Shown: positions 36,207 to 45,436 of the stretch, piece after piece
Layout of the letters: each line of letters opens with the position of its first letter
Position numbering within the stretch: position 1 is the stretch's first letter
The notes under the pieces: model-generated
What the model saw: the letters and a program-made list of their open reading frames with translations, nothing else
What the model was told of the DNA's origin: nothing
The model's database searches: none
Position numbers and translations under genes: made by a program
Source of the DNA: JBEKCD01 sp050015055
GTDB lineage: Archaea; Thermoproteota; Bathyarchaeia; Bathyarchaeales; Bathycorpusculaceae
Reading direction: 5' to 3'
Length of the DNA stretch: 64,000 bases
Assembly (NCBI GenBank): GCA_050015055.1
Contig: JBEKCD010000013.1
Location: 23,405 to 87,404 of the forward strand

Positions 36207-36751
36207 TTGACTTCAACTTTTTCGGCCAGATTCTGCTTGGCTAGAATCCTTGCGTTTTCGGCGGGCAGGGATGCAACGTCCTCGGTTTTGAATGGCCCGT
36301 AGGTTTTCATGTCTGCGCCGATAATGGCTGGAATTTCTTTCAACATGCGCATGGTAATCCTCTTGTGCTTCAAGTCGCTCATGGTTTTTGGTTCATGCCC
36401 ATGCAGGATTTCCGATGCAAAATTCGATACTATCTCAGCCAGCGGTGAAATCTTTCCGTAGATCTGTTCGTCCTCAACCACCAACACGTCGCGTGAGACC
36501 TCTTCTCCCCTCGCTGCTTTGTAAAGGATTTTCCTGTATCTTGCCCGTATCAGTTCCGTTACCATGCGTTTCATGTTCTGCATTTCTTTTTTCAGGAGAT
36601 TCGCCTTGACGGTTCTCTTGTCCAGCATTCGGCTTTCTTCTTTGAGCTTCTTCGCGTATTCAACGATTCCCGCGTAGAAGTCTGGTGGGAGCCGGACCAG
36701 TTCAGGGTCTTCGAGTTCTTGTTTCCAAATCTCATATAATTGACTGTACAT
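36203..36751 (-). CDS. GINS complex subunit Gins51
   Basis: 182 residues. Helical A domain first (YSQLYEIWKQELEDPELVRL, PDFYAGIVEYAKKL, MVTELIRARYRKIL) and B domain last (YGPFKTEDVASLPAENARIL). A-then-B order identifies the Gins51 (Gins15) type, complementing Gins23 near 29.6 kb. Two bases after priS, an arrangement common in archaea. Confidence 0.88.
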   Translation of the reverse strand: MYSQLYEIWKQELEDPELVRLPPDFYAGIVEYAKKLKEESRMLDKRTVKANLLKKEMQNMKRMVTELIRARYRKILYKAARGEEVSRDVLVVEDEQIYGKISPLAEIVSNFASEILHGHEPKTMSDLKHKRITMRMLKEIPAIIGADMKTYGPFKTEDVASLPAENARILAKQNLAEKVEVN

Positions 36752-36753
36752 TT

Positions 36754-37968
36754 CTAGTCTATCACTTCCGCTCTTTTCCGGCAGATGAGGAGCACAACTG
36801 CTGCAGTCGGCAACTCAATTTTCTGATTTGTGTAAGGGCCGAACGTTTGATCCCCCAGCCTAAACTCAGGTGCATTAGAGACGAGAACTGTGGCTGTGCC
36901 CTTTTTAAAGGCTATCGCGCTCTTGAAGGGGTCAAAGCCCTCTATCGTCGGAACTGGAAACTCGGTTTTTTTCAGTCCCGTTTTGCCGTGCAATGTACTT
37001 CCAAGTCTGATCAGGCGGTGAGTGTCCGTTGTGACCACCGTATCCACGCTGGCTGATTGTGATATTACGAAGTGTTCAACAATCTTCTTCCACGTTTCGG
37101 GACCCACTCCTCTGACTGCTTCCCAGGGCTTTGATTCGTTCAGGTTCCTCAGAACTGCTGTCCTGTTCTTGACCATGGTCTCAGCAACATTTCCTTTCAG
37201 CCCTATTTCTCTGTAATCCTCTACTTTGGCTTCGGCGACGAACGCGTGGATCCCTCTTGCGATTCGCCCTCGCCAGCCAGGATCAGTCACATTCAACATT
37301 TTCGGCCCTCTCTCAATCAGCTCGTAGAAGGCAGTGTCTAAACCTAAGCCGCACACATAATCAACGATTTCCTTGCGAGCGATACCATCAAGATTCATTA
37401 CAGCTTCATGTTCCACGTGCACGTGATAACCTCTATGTCCCGAGAAGAATACGCGGAGTTCCTTGTCAGAGAAGCCGAAATCCTTCATCAGTATGTCCAG
37501 AAGCTTCACAGTCTCATACTTTGCAGAAGCAAGACAGACTTCGCAGGGCCAGGTGCTTTCATCGAACTTTTCACTACTGCAGACCGGACAATTCTCGGGT
37601 ACGACTCCCCTTCCTGCGAAGCCGCACTTGCCGCAGGTCCATTGGTCATGAACCTTGTCGCAGGACGTGGGGATATGGTCAGCATCGATGTCGAAAATCA
37701 AGTCCGCACCCAACCATCCCTTCCTTTCCATCTCAGCCAGTGGGTCTTCATAATAAGCGCATGAGAAATAGGCATCTCTGGGCACGGAATCGCCCAGGAA
37801 GGAGATTAACTTGTTTTTGGCGTCAAAGCTCTTGTGGCGGAGCATCCATCCTTCAAACGTGGCGAAGCCGAATTCGCGTCTCTCAATCATTGATAGGTTT
37901 TCGCTGAAAGAGAACTCTTTCGTATAGTGTTCTCTAAACGCTTGCTGTACAAAAGCAATCGAGTTCAA
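36754..37968 (-). CDS. priS: DNA primase small (catalytic) subunit
   Basis: 404 residues from TTG. Catalytic acids lie in DLIFDIDADHIP; SGHRGYHVHVEHEAV follows, with the basic nucleotide site. A four-Cys zinc cluster (TCGKCGFAGRG, ENCPVC) and a second pair (PCEVC) precede it. The later RLIRLGSTLHGKTGL is the usual nucleotide-binding block. With PriL it makes primers for the archaeal fork. Confidence 0.95.
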   Translation of the reverse strand: MNSIAFVQQAFREHYTKEFSFSENLSMIERREFGFATFEGWMLRHKSFDAKNKLISFLGDSVPRDAYFSCAYYEDPLAEMERKGWLGADLIFDIDADHIPTSCDKVHDQWTCGKCGFAGRGVVPENCPVCSSEKFDESTWPCEVCLASAKYETVKLLDILMKDFGFSDKELRVFFSGHRGYHVHVEHEAVMNLDGIARKEIVDYVCGLGLDTAFYELIERGPKMLNVTDPGWRGRIARGIHAFVAEAKVEDYREIGLKGNVAETMVKNRTAVLRNLNESKPWEAVRGVGPETWKKIVEHFVISQSASVDTVVTTDTHRLIRLGSTLHGKTGLKKTEFPVPTIEGFDPFKSAIAFKKGTATVLVSNAPEFRLGDQTFGPYTNQKIELPTAAVVLLICRKRAEVID

Positions 37969-38014
37969 GTATGCTCAACTCTAAATTTGATGCAGGGATA
38001 AAAAGCATTTCGTT

Positions 38015-38848
38015 CTAGGCCACATTCGCCAGTAAGCCCGCTAACATCGCAAATCCTTTCATTCCGAGAAGAATTGTGCATCCGAAAGCTATGTCAGGTT
38101 TCTCAACTAGCTCGGAAAGACTCTCCACCCAAGCTAGTAAGGAATGTCTGACAACGCGCGAAAAGACTTGCTTATTGGAGCGATGCATGAAGGTTGGCAT
38201 GGATTCTCCGTAGCGAAGGTTTCGGGTCATTATTCCTTTGACTGAAACTGGTTCACAGTGGTACAGCATGGATTGACAGGAGACTTCCTTGATGTTCCTT
38301 TCTTTTAATCTTTGATAAAGGTCATAATCCTCACCCCAAAGCAGAGAAGCATCGAACATTCCCACGCGAATCAACTGTTCCTTTGCAAAAAAGCGTGGTT
38401 TCCCCGAAAGAATCTTTCGCAGCGTCCCGTATCTCTGTTCGACCTTCCCGTAATAATTCTTCCATTCCGCTGAACAGGAGCCCCAGAATCCCTCTCCGAT
38501 GAAAAGTTCTGGAACCCTGACCATGCCTGCCTTTTCTTCCTCGCACTTTATGACACACTCTTCAACTACACACCGAGATAAGACCTGATCTGAATCAACA
38601 AAAAAGACGTATTTTCCTGCGGAGTTGACGATGCCTGTATTCCTGGCCGATGCAGGGGTTGATCTTAGTTGCACGACATTCGCCCCAAGGGTTCTGGCAA
38701 CATTCATTGTTGTGTCATTGCTGAAGTTGTCGACAACAATAACCTCAACACGAGAGTAACTCTGATTGTGTATGCTTTTGAGACAACGCGTGATCGTATC
38801 GCCGGCGTTGTACGTTGGAATTATTACTGATACTTTAGACGTATCCAT
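38015..38848 (-). CDS. GT2-family glycosyltransferase
   Basis: 277 residues. VSVIIPTYNAGDTITRCLKSI is the GT-A start and YVFFVDSDQVLS the DxD-like site. A C-terminal hydrophobic stretch (IAFGCTILLGMKGFAMLAGLL) may attach it to the membrane. It is 46 bp upstream of priS on the same strand and 234 bp after the GT4 gene, closing the glycosyltransferase group. Substrate not identifiable. Confidence 0.87.
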   Translation of the reverse strand: MDTSKVSVIIPTYNAGDTITRCLKSIHNQSYSRVEVIVVDNFSNDTTMNVARTLGANVVQLRSTPASARNTGIVNSAGKYVFFVDSDQVLSRCVVEECVIKCEEEKAGMVRVPELFIGEGFWGSCSAEWKNYYGKVEQRYGTLRKILSGKPRFFAKEQLIRVGMFDASLLWGEDYDLYQRLKERNIKEVSCQSMLYHCEPVSVKGIMTRNLRYGESMPTFMHRSNKQVFSRVVRHSLLAWVESLSELVEKPDIAFGCTILLGMKGFAMLAGLLANVA

Positions 38849-39082
38849 AGGTTCATTCCTTCCTGCAGACAGTCAACTGTTCAAGTATTAATGACGATAT
38901 CACGACACAGGCCACATTCTTGATAGCGCCAAAACCATGATCTGCAAATTCCAGACGAAAGTCATTCGGCGAAGCTGAACTGAAGTTCTGCAATTAGCGC
39001 ATGTCCCCGAACACGCAGATCTCACCTTAAGCGCAAGGTTGTTTTCCGTTGTATTTCTACTATTTTAACCTGCATTAAAAGG

Positions 39083-40186
39083 TTATACCCTTTTTTCCCC
39101 CAACAGTTCATGATAGGCGCTCATGATCCGCCTTGAATACTCTGGCCACTCAAGGAAGATATTGTCATCTTTTGAAAATCTGGGTGGATTTCTCCTTAAG
39201 GCTTCCGAAAGGGCGCGTGCAATTTCAGGGGGGCTTAGCGAGTCGACGCCTGTCGCCAACCCGGTCCTGACCAAATCCTTCAAAGCCCCGAAATTCAACA
39301 CGACAGCAGGCACTCCGATCAATAACGCGTCGTAAACGACTCTGCTGAAACTTTCTAATTGTGAAAGAAGAATGAAAGCACTCGCTCTCGCGTATTCATC
39401 TAGCAGCTGCTCCCTTGACAATCCATGCTTCCATTCTACGAATGAGTCAAGCCCCAAACTGCGAGCGTGGGCGACTAAGAACTCGTGTTCCGGACCATCA
39501 CCTACTATGATGAGTATCGATTGGTCACTCTCTTTTCTCAAAAAACATGAAAAGCCTTCAAGAATTTTGTCAACATTCTTGTATCGTTTCAAGACCCCTA
39601 CGTAAAGAATCCGATTCGGCTTTTCAGGGTGACGTTTTATGTGCCTAACCTCGTTCGCATCCATTCCCTCTGGAAGCAATTTGATGTTCCTGAATTTGGG
39701 GAAATCTTCGCGAAGTGCCCTTTCTTCGTAAGATGAATTGGCTATGGCAAGATCTGCTCTTGGGAAAACGATGTTCTTGAGAGCATATTTGTAGAGTTCA
39801 AACAGTGAATGCCGAAACACGGACTGGCCAAATCGATGATAATGCGGTTGCAGCAACATTTTTTGCTTCGCGTTTTTGGTTAGTGCTGCAAGAAAGGGTG
39901 GAAGAGTGTGAACATTGTGAACATGGATTATTTGGGCTTTTTCATGCAGCAGGTCAATCATGAATCTGGGTTCAGGAAGAAAAAGCGGATCATCTAGCAC
40001 GGGGCGGAAACGTTTAACGAAGACTTGATTGATTCTTTGCTGCCTCGGGAGTTGTCGATTCAAGTCAACCGAATAGACAGTAACGTCAATGCCGTTTTCG
40101 ACAAGTGTCTCGCTGATTTTCTTCACTATCGTTTCGACGCCTCCGATGCTCGGAAAATACTTGGGAGTCACTTGGAGCACGTGCAT
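39083..40186 (-). CDS. GT4-family glycosyltransferase
   Basis: 367 residues. VTPKYFPSIGGVETIVKKIS opens the N-terminal Rossmann domain; the donor domain has NRILYVGVLKRYKNVDKILEG, IIVGDGPEHEFL and SRVVYDALLIGVPAVVLNFG. Likely a cytoplasmic retaining transferase acting on a lipid-linked glycan, given the neighbouring dolichyl-phosphate mannose synthase-like gene. Confidence 0.9.
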   Translation of the reverse strand: MHVLQVTPKYFPSIGGVETIVKKISETLVENGIDVTVYSVDLNRQLPRQQRINQVFVKRFRPVLDDPLFLPEPRFMIDLLHEKAQIIHVHNVHTLPPFLAALTKNAKQKMLLQPHYHRFGQSVFRHSLFELYKYALKNIVFPRADLAIANSSYEERALREDFPKFRNIKLLPEGMDANEVRHIKRHPEKPNRILYVGVLKRYKNVDKILEGFSCFLRKESDQSILIIVGDGPEHEFLVAHARSLGLDSFVEWKHGLSREQLLDEYARASAFILLSQLESFSRVVYDALLIGVPAVVLNFGALKDLVRTGLATGVDSLSPPEIARALSEALRRNPPRFSKDDNIFLEWPEYSRRIMSAYHELLGEKRV

Positions 40187-40220
40187 TTGCTAGTTCTCCA
40201 TCAACGAGACGTTGCTGCGT

Positions 40221-41117
40221 TCAGATTGGGGCTTTTGTGCTTTTTATTGGTTCCCAAGTGAAGGGAATATTGCCTTTGCTGAAAAGGATTCTCGCTTCCA
40301 AGTAGGCGACGATTTCTAGAAACCCTCCGGGCAACACATAAATGGTTTCGTTTCTTTTCAGTTTGAAGATTGCGCGTAACATGTTTTTGAAGCTCGACGT
40401 TGAGACCTTGTACCCGGTTGTGTTTTGCAGTTGCATGTGGCCGATCCATATTCGTTTGCGTTGTTTTATTATATCGACGACGTTTGTTGGACACCTTATG
40501 TACACTAGAGCTTCAGGCGTGTAAAGTGTGTTCTTGTGTCGCTTTTGAATCGCGCCTTCAATGTAGGGCTCGTCGGTTGCGGTGTTTTCTGGGATCTCTT
40601 GAAGATATGCTGTGCGCAACGCGCAGAGTTCTCCTGACAGCTTGGGCGTGTCAAGCACTGAAATTATGTGATGTAAACGCCATATCAGTCGTGTGACCCC
40701 GTAACAGGAGCTGTTACAGTTTTTCAGCGGAACTGGCTGTGCAAAGACCGCCCCGATGTCTGGCGTGGTGAACTTTGTGACGAGCCTATTTATGCTGCCT
40801 TTCTCGGGCAGTGCATCGGCGTTGACGAGAATTAATATGTCAGCTTCAGCTCTCGCTGCTCTGAAGATTTCGTTGAGTGCACTTGATTTTCCTTTGCGAG
40901 CATCTTCAATTAACGGCTCTATTCTAGGATCTTTATTCTGGAAACTCGCGACGATCTGGGGTGTTCTATCGGTGCACCCAGAGCATACTACCAGAATCTT
41001 GGTTTCTTTCGGTATGTTCTGTTCTGAAATCAGATTTTGAAGAAGACGCGCTATGTTGTTTTCTTCGTTGTAAGCGCATACTCCAATCATGATTCTACTC
41101 AGGGACATTCGGTTCAC
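40221..41117 (-). CDS. GT2-family glycosyltransferase
   Basis: 298 residues. IMIGVCAYNEENNIARLLQNL and DILILVNADALPEKGSINRL give the GT-A fold and metal motif; WRLHHIISVLDTPKLSGELCA and RKRIWIGHMQLQ resemble the acceptor/processing part of membrane-linked GT2 enzymes, but no long membrane helices follow. Seven bases after the DPM1-like gene. Confidence 0.87.
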   Translation of the reverse strand: MNRMSLSRIMIGVCAYNEENNIARLLQNLISEQNIPKETKILVVCSGCTDRTPQIVASFQNKDPRIEPLIEDARKGKSSALNEIFRAARAEADILILVNADALPEKGSINRLVTKFTTPDIGAVFAQPVPLKNCNSSCYGVTRLIWRLHHIISVLDTPKLSGELCALRTAYLQEIPENTATDEPYIEGAIQKRHKNTLYTPEALVYIRCPTNVVDIIKQRKRIWIGHMQLQNTTGYKVSTSSFKNMLRAIFKLKRNETIYVLPGGFLEIVAYLEARILFSKGNIPFTWEPIKSTKAPI

Positions 41118-41123
41118 GAAAGG

Positions 41124-41897
41124 CTAGTTAGCCGAGCCTTTAAGCCTTTTGATTTTGAAAATGTATGAAGTGAACTCCATGATTTCGTTCGCAGAGAGTT
41201 TTGATTTCCCATTCTTTCTGTTGACAAAGGTCATTGGAAACTCCCTTACGTCAAATCCTCTTTTGCAGGCTTGCCGTATGGTTTCTATTTGTATTTCGTA
41301 GGTTTGACTGTGCAGGTCTGGGACCATTTCTTTGACAAGCCTTGTCGAATAGCAGCGTAAACCGCTAGTGTAGTCATGGATTTTTGCTCTCACTAGGACG
41401 TAGGCGAGTACGTTTGCCACGCGACTGGTTAAGCGTCGAAATATGCTCCATTTCACTACTCCGCCTCCCTTGCAGTATCTGCTGCCTATTGCCAGGCCTT
41501 TTCCTTCTTTTGCGGTTGAGATTGCGCGTGGAACTTCTTTGGGATTGTGTGAGTAGTCAGCGTCCATGGTGACTATGTAGCTTGGAGGGTTTTTCAACGA
41601 TATGAGCGTCTTGAAACCATCTGTTATGGCTGTTCCAAGCCCAGATTTCTTCGGTCTCACAAGGAGGAGAATGTTCCTGTACTTTTTCTGCAGTCTTCGA
41701 ACTGCATTTGCCGTCCCATCTGGGCTGGAATCGTCTATAACTAGCACGCGAGCATCAAGATCCAGTTTCTCGATGTCGCCTATCAGCTTTTCAATGTTTG
41801 AGACTTCACAATATGTTGGGAGGATCAGTCCTATCTCTGATTTTGCACTTAGGTCTCCTTCGATGTGCGTGAGGTTTGCTGTTCTTGTTCGATTCAT
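41124..41897 (-). CDS. Dolichyl-phosphate mannose synthase-like GT2 enzyme
   Basis: 257 residues. IGLILPTYCEVSNIEKLIGDI, RVLVIDDSSPDGTANAVRRL, GLGTAITDGFKTL and YIVTMDADYSHNPKEVP are the DPM1 blocks. The protein ends near SANEIMEFTSYIFKIKRL without membrane helices, as in soluble DPM1. It would charge dolichyl phosphate with mannose or another hexose for N-glycan building. First of the glycosyltransferase genes downstream of priL. Confidence 0.9.
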   Translation of the reverse strand: MNRTRTANLTHIEGDLSAKSEIGLILPTYCEVSNIEKLIGDIEKLDLDARVLVIDDSSPDGTANAVRRLQKKYRNILLLVRPKKSGLGTAITDGFKTLISLKNPPSYIVTMDADYSHNPKEVPRAISTAKEGKGLAIGSRYCKGGGVVKWSIFRRLTSRVANVLAYVLVRAKIHDYTSGLRCYSTRLVKEMVPDLHSQTYEIQIETIRQACKRGFDVREFPMTFVNRKNGKSKLSANEIMEFTSYIFKIKRLKGSAN

Positions 41898-41991
41898 CTT
41901 TCCCGTTCCTGTAAGACGAACTGATTTGTAGTATTGTCAATATTAAACTTTTGACTGTTCTAGCATACAAGCATCGCGGCTTTAACTCTTT

Positions 41992-43032
41992 CTAGTGCGG
42001 GTATGTAACCTTTCTTCTATAATAGCCCAGGGGATGATGTATCCTTCTGCAGAGGCTATCAGGATTAGTGCAGACCCCATGGGTTTTGAGCGTGTCACAT
42101 TTCGGAGTGGTGTAGTGGGTTCTGGAGCCTCTTTCTCCTGCTATGTGTTCAACTTGGTAGCGGGTCATTCTTTCGTTGAAGTCGGAGATGTTTTTGAAGA
42201 GTTCTATGACTTTATCCGAAGGCATTCCGATGTTTATCAGGAATGAAGTCAGGGTGAACCTGCCGATGTGTGAGAGGTGGCGTCCGGATGAGAAGGCTTC
42301 GTACAGTGTTTGTATGCAGGGCGGGAAGGCTGTTTGCGTTATGGCCTTCGGAAAGCCTTCCATCTCGGTTTTGCCTATTTTCTCTATAGACAGTTTCTTA
42401 ATCCTCTCGGCTGTCTCCAAGATTTTGGTTGGAAACTTCGGCAGGTCTCTTGCTTCTGTTCGCTTTTCAACGTATCTGCGAACTTCTTCCGCGAGCAGTC
42501 TGGCCGCCTCGGTCCCTGTTAGGTAGACTTTCCCGTTTGTCAAAGCGCGGTTGATGAGCTTCCATTTTTTTTCTCGCAGATGGGTTGTGTTCCTAAGGTA
42601 ATCGGTGAAGTCAAGTGAGAACTCGTATGGTATTTTCCGGTCGTTATTAAGTGCCAGTTTCCATTCGAAGTTCTGTGCGATTTTCGTTAGTTTTTCTTTG
42701 GGTTCGAGTTTGAAGTCCTCGTATGCCTGTTTTGCTTCCGCCAGCGCGTATCTCTTCTGGATGAAGGAGTTTTGGGTTGCCATCGCAAGGACGATGGCAA
42801 CTGTGAAGGAGAGGATTTCCAAGTCTTCGTCGTGGTGCGGGTTTCGGGTGACTCGGGTGTACAGTATCGCTTCTTCAACTCTTTCTTCTGCTCGGTTGAG
42901 AATCTGTTCGAGCTCGCTATTTGCCAAGTCTTCAATGTGCAGGTCCGGCAGCTTCAGATATTTCGCTGCTTCTCTTAGAAAGGGGTATTTGGTGTAGTCG
43001 TTCTTGGCGAATTTTGAGAAAACGGTTTGCAT
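41992..43032 (-). CDS. priL: DNA primase large subunit
   Basis: 346 residues. N-terminal helical domain (NDYTKYPFLREAAKYL), then the Fe-S domain with cysteines in FPPCIQTLYEAF, PKCDTLKTHGVC and LCRRIHHPLGYY, where HHPLGYY is diagnostic. It binds the [4Fe-4S] cluster and the template/primer end. Thirteen bases after pcn. Confidence 0.95.
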   Translation of the reverse strand: MQTVFSKFAKNDYTKYPFLREAAKYLKLPDLHIEDLANSELEQILNRAEERVEEAILYTRVTRNPHHDEDLEILSFTVAIVLAMATQNSFIQKRYALAEAKQAYEDFKLEPKEKLTKIAQNFEWKLALNNDRKIPYEFSLDFTDYLRNTTHLREKKWKLINRALTNGKVYLTGTEAARLLAEEVRRYVEKRTEARDLPKFPTKILETAERIKKLSIEKIGKTEMEGFPKAITQTAFPPCIQTLYEAFSSGRHLSHIGRFTLTSFLINIGMPSDKVIELFKNISDFNERMTRYQVEHIAGERGSRTHYTTPKCDTLKTHGVCTNPDSLCRRIHHPLGYYRRKVTYPH

Positions 43033-43045
43033 CTTATTTTTCTCG

Positions 43046-43801
43046 TTATTCGCTTTCGATTCTGGGTGCGAGGTAGAAGGTTAGTTTCCCTTCTCTTGCC
43101 TGTTGGAAGTCGAGTTTTATCGGCATGTCTGATGAGAACTCGAGCGTTGCTATGTCTGAGGTTGCGGATGCTGTTTTTATTATCTCTGTCAGATAGCTGA
43201 GGCTGAAGGTTGCTTTTTGAGGTTCTTTGGCGTCCAGTTCGAGCAGGGTGTCACTTCCTTTTTGAAGGGTTATCGTTGCGCCCATCAGGTCTCCCGCGGC
43301 GTTGAAGACCACTTTTTCAGGGTCTGCCTCGATTCTCACGTGATCGCTCACGAGCTGGGCATCTTCGATTGCTTGGCTCAGGCCTTCCGTCGTGGCTTTT
43401 ATTTTGACGTTAAAGGTGATTTTCGGGGTTGGAACTTCCTCTTCCGAGGCTTCAAGAGTGGGCATGGTAAAGTTGCGCGCGTATTTTCCGGCGATTGCGA
43501 CCAGTAATTTACCGGTTTTTTCGTCTATGGAAAGCTCAAGGGTTTCGCCTTTGCCCGCTCTTTTTAGAAGTTTGAGCAGTTCAGTTATGTTTATGCACAT
43601 TTTTGTCGGTTCTGTGCATGTGTATTCTTCGAAGATTGTCTTGGGCCATTCGAAGTCTATCATGGCGACGCGTGACGGGTCCATTGCTCGAAGTTTCACG
43701 CCTTCAGCGTCAAGCTTGAACGTGGCTTCGTCTACGAGTATGGAGATGGATGTAATCATGTCTCTCAGTTGTTTGGCGTCAGCGACCTTGAGTTTGAACA
43801 T
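43046..43801 (-). CDS. pcn: DNA polymerase sliding clamp PCNA
   Basis: 251 residues from ATG 43801 with AAGGTGA upstream (GTG 43810 is an alternative). FKLKVADAKQLRDMITSISIL, VKLRAMDPSRVAMIDFEWP, the interdomain loop and the C-terminal PIKLDFQQAREGKLTFYLAPR are typical PCNA. Loaded by the RFC encoded at 24-26 kb. A GCGCGC sits in its coding region (43475-43480). Confidence 0.97.
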   Translation of the reverse strand: MFKLKVADAKQLRDMITSISILVDEATFKLDAEGVKLRAMDPSRVAMIDFEWPKTIFEEYTCTEPTKMCINITELLKLLKRAGKGETLELSIDEKTGKLLVAIAGKYARNFTMPTLEASEEEVPTPKITFNVKIKATTEGLSQAIEDAQLVSDHVRIEADPEKVVFNAAGDLMGATITLQKGSDTLLELDAKEPQKATFSLSYLTEIIKTASATSDIATLEFSSDMPIKLDFQQAREGKLTFYLAPRIESE

Positions 43802-43907
43802 GAATGTCACCTTTGCAGGTTATGCTTAGTTGTTGATTATGACTTTATTTAGCTTTAGGTTCCTGCTTGTTCAGACAGTCTGTGTCTGTCGCGCCGTTTG
43901 ACCTGTT

Positions 43908-44116
43908 GCGCGCTGCGCCAAGTGTGCTGAAACACCTTCTGCATGATGGCCCGGCAAAGTCGCTTCCCTTTTTCACTTGTAATGTCAGATGTAATCTGTA
44001 ATTGTAACAAACCATGTTGAAAAACGGGCTGAACTACTGTTCAGAGTGGACTCGGCCTGTTTATTTGTAATGTCTTCTGGCAGGCTTACTTCGCCTTTGC
44101 CGTTTACGTCGCGCGC
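43908..44116 (-). repeat. GCGCGC-bounded dispersed repeat, copy C (inverted relative to B)
   Basis: Bounded by GCGCGC at 43908-43913 and 44111-44116. On the minus strand it matches copy B block by block, including gaagtaagcctgccagaa, gagtccact, gacattacaagt and gcagaaggtgtttcagcaca. A 76-codon minus-strand frame (43985-44215) runs through one end but has no ribosome site or motif outside the repeat. Together 43802-44312 hold no supported gene; the hypA TATA (atatttttaag) is near 44279. Confidence 0.75.
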
Positions 44117-44312
44117 TGGCAAAGGGATGAGGTTCATGAGAAAAGAACCGAACAGAAAGCTGGGGAGTTCAGCGCCGAATGCCAACCTATTCCATCCTGG
44201 TTTCGTTTTCTTCAATCAGTGTGGAATGCAGCATTAGTAAACGCGAGTTGTTTTTGACGGCTCATCGTCTTTCTGCGATATTTTTAAGTTAGGCTTGCCT
44301 GTAGGCTCTTGT

Positions 44313-44711
44313 ATGCACGAGTGGGCCTTGGCTGAAGCAGTGATCTCCGCGGCCTCTGGGGCAGCTGAGAAAGAGGGTTTTAGGAAAGTCATAGAAGTGA
44401 GGATAAGAGTGGGTGAGCTTCAGCAAATAGAGCCAGATGTGTTGGTGTTTGCGCTCCAACAGATCAAGAAGGCCAAGCTCGAAAGTGCAGAGTTCAAGAT
44501 AGAAGAGGCAAGGGCGAGAATGAAGTGCCGCGCCTGTGGTCACGCGTGGATTTTCAACAAGAAAAAGCTGGATGAAAGCGTGGTTGAGGCTATCCATTTT
44601 GTTCCAGAGGTGGCACACGCATATGTTAAGTGTCCAAAATGTGGCAGCCCGGATTTTGAGGTAGTCGAAGGACGTGGAGTTTGGCTTCTTAGCGTTAAAG
44701 GAGTGAAATAG
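44313..44711 (+). CDS. hypA: Hydrogenase nickel metallochaperone HypA
   Basis: 132 residues from ATG 44313, giving the essential N-terminal Met-His-Glu nickel site (MHEWALAEAVISAA). EVRIRVGELQQIEPDVLVFAL is the family core and the zinc domain has MKCRACGH and VKCPKCGSPDF. The zinc domain carries an insert, as in Thermococcales-type HypA. Two bases before the Mrp-type ATPase, its likely partner. Confidence 0.94.
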   Translation: MHEWALAEAVISAASGAAEKEGFRKVIEVRIRVGELQQIEPDVLVFALQQIKKAKLESAEFKIEEARARMKCRACGHAWIFNKKKLDESVVEAIHFVPEVAHAYVKCPKCGSPDFEVVEGRGVWLLSVKGVK

Positions 44712-44713
44712 AC

Positions 44714-45436
44714 GTGGCTGATCCTCGAGCCAGCATAGTAAATGAAAGGTTGAAGGGGATACGCCGCATCATAGCTGTTTCAGGCGGCAAAGGCGGAGTC
44801 GGCAAGAGCCTTGTTGCTTCAACGTTTGCCTTAATTCTTGCGAGGAAAGGCTTCAGAGTCGGATTGTTCGACCTGGATTTTACGAGCCCATCCACACACA
44901 CTATCCTAGGCGTCCAAGACCTGCAGCCGAGGGAAGAAAAAGGCATAATCCCGCCACAGTTCCAAGGTTTTGAGTATATGTCAATAATCTACTATTCAGG
45001 CGACCACGCAACTCCACTGAGAGGAGCAGATGTCTCAAACGCGCTGATAGAACTTCTGTCGATTGTCAGATGGGGGAAACTGGATTATCTCATCCTAGAC
45101 ATGCCACCTGGAATAGGCGATGCAACTCTTGACCTGATAAGACTCGTAGAAAGAATAGAATTCCTGATAGTGACGACACCCTCACAATTGGCCTTTGAAA
45201 CTGTAAAAAGACTGGCTGGACTATTGCAAACAATGAATATAGGGGTCATAGGCGTCGTGGAAAACATGAAACTCGCTCATTCTGATACTATACAGCGGGA
45301 GACTAAGACGTTGGGTTTGGCATTCATTGGAGAAATTCCCTTTGACGCAGGGATAGAGGAGACCATAGGGAAGATTGATAAGCTCTTGGACACTGCTTTT
45401 GCCGAAAAAGTGAAACGACTAGCGTTAAAAATCTGA
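44714..45436 (+). CDS. Mrp/MinD-type P-loop ATPase, probable atypical HypB partner
   Basis: 240 residues. The deviant Walker A is VSGGKGGVGKSLVASTFA; FDLDFTSPSTHTILG and YLILDMPPGIGDATLDLIRL are Mrp/MinD motifs. In Thermococcus an Mrp/MinD-like ATPase encoded with HypA replaces classical HypB and drives nickel transfer. The adjacency to hypA suggests the same here. No other hydrogenase gene is present, so nickel delivery elsewhere, or iron-sulfur carriage, remain alternatives. Confidence 0.85.
   Translation: MADPRASIVNERLKGIRRIIAVSGGKGGVGKSLVASTFALILARKGFRVGLFDLDFTSPSTHTILGVQDLQPREEKGIIPPQFQGFEYMSIIYYSGDHATPLRGADVSNALIELLSIVRWGKLDYLILDMPPGIGDATLDLIRLVERIEFLIVTTPSQLAFETVKRLAGLLQTMNIGVIGVVENMKLAHSDTIQRETKTLGLAFIGEIPFDAGIEETIGKIDKLLDTAFAEKVKRLALKI

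Noticed and set aside
43985..44215. 76-codon minus-strand frame in repeat copy C
   Set aside because: The frame is not preserved in copy B, and no start signal is present; treated as part of the repeat.
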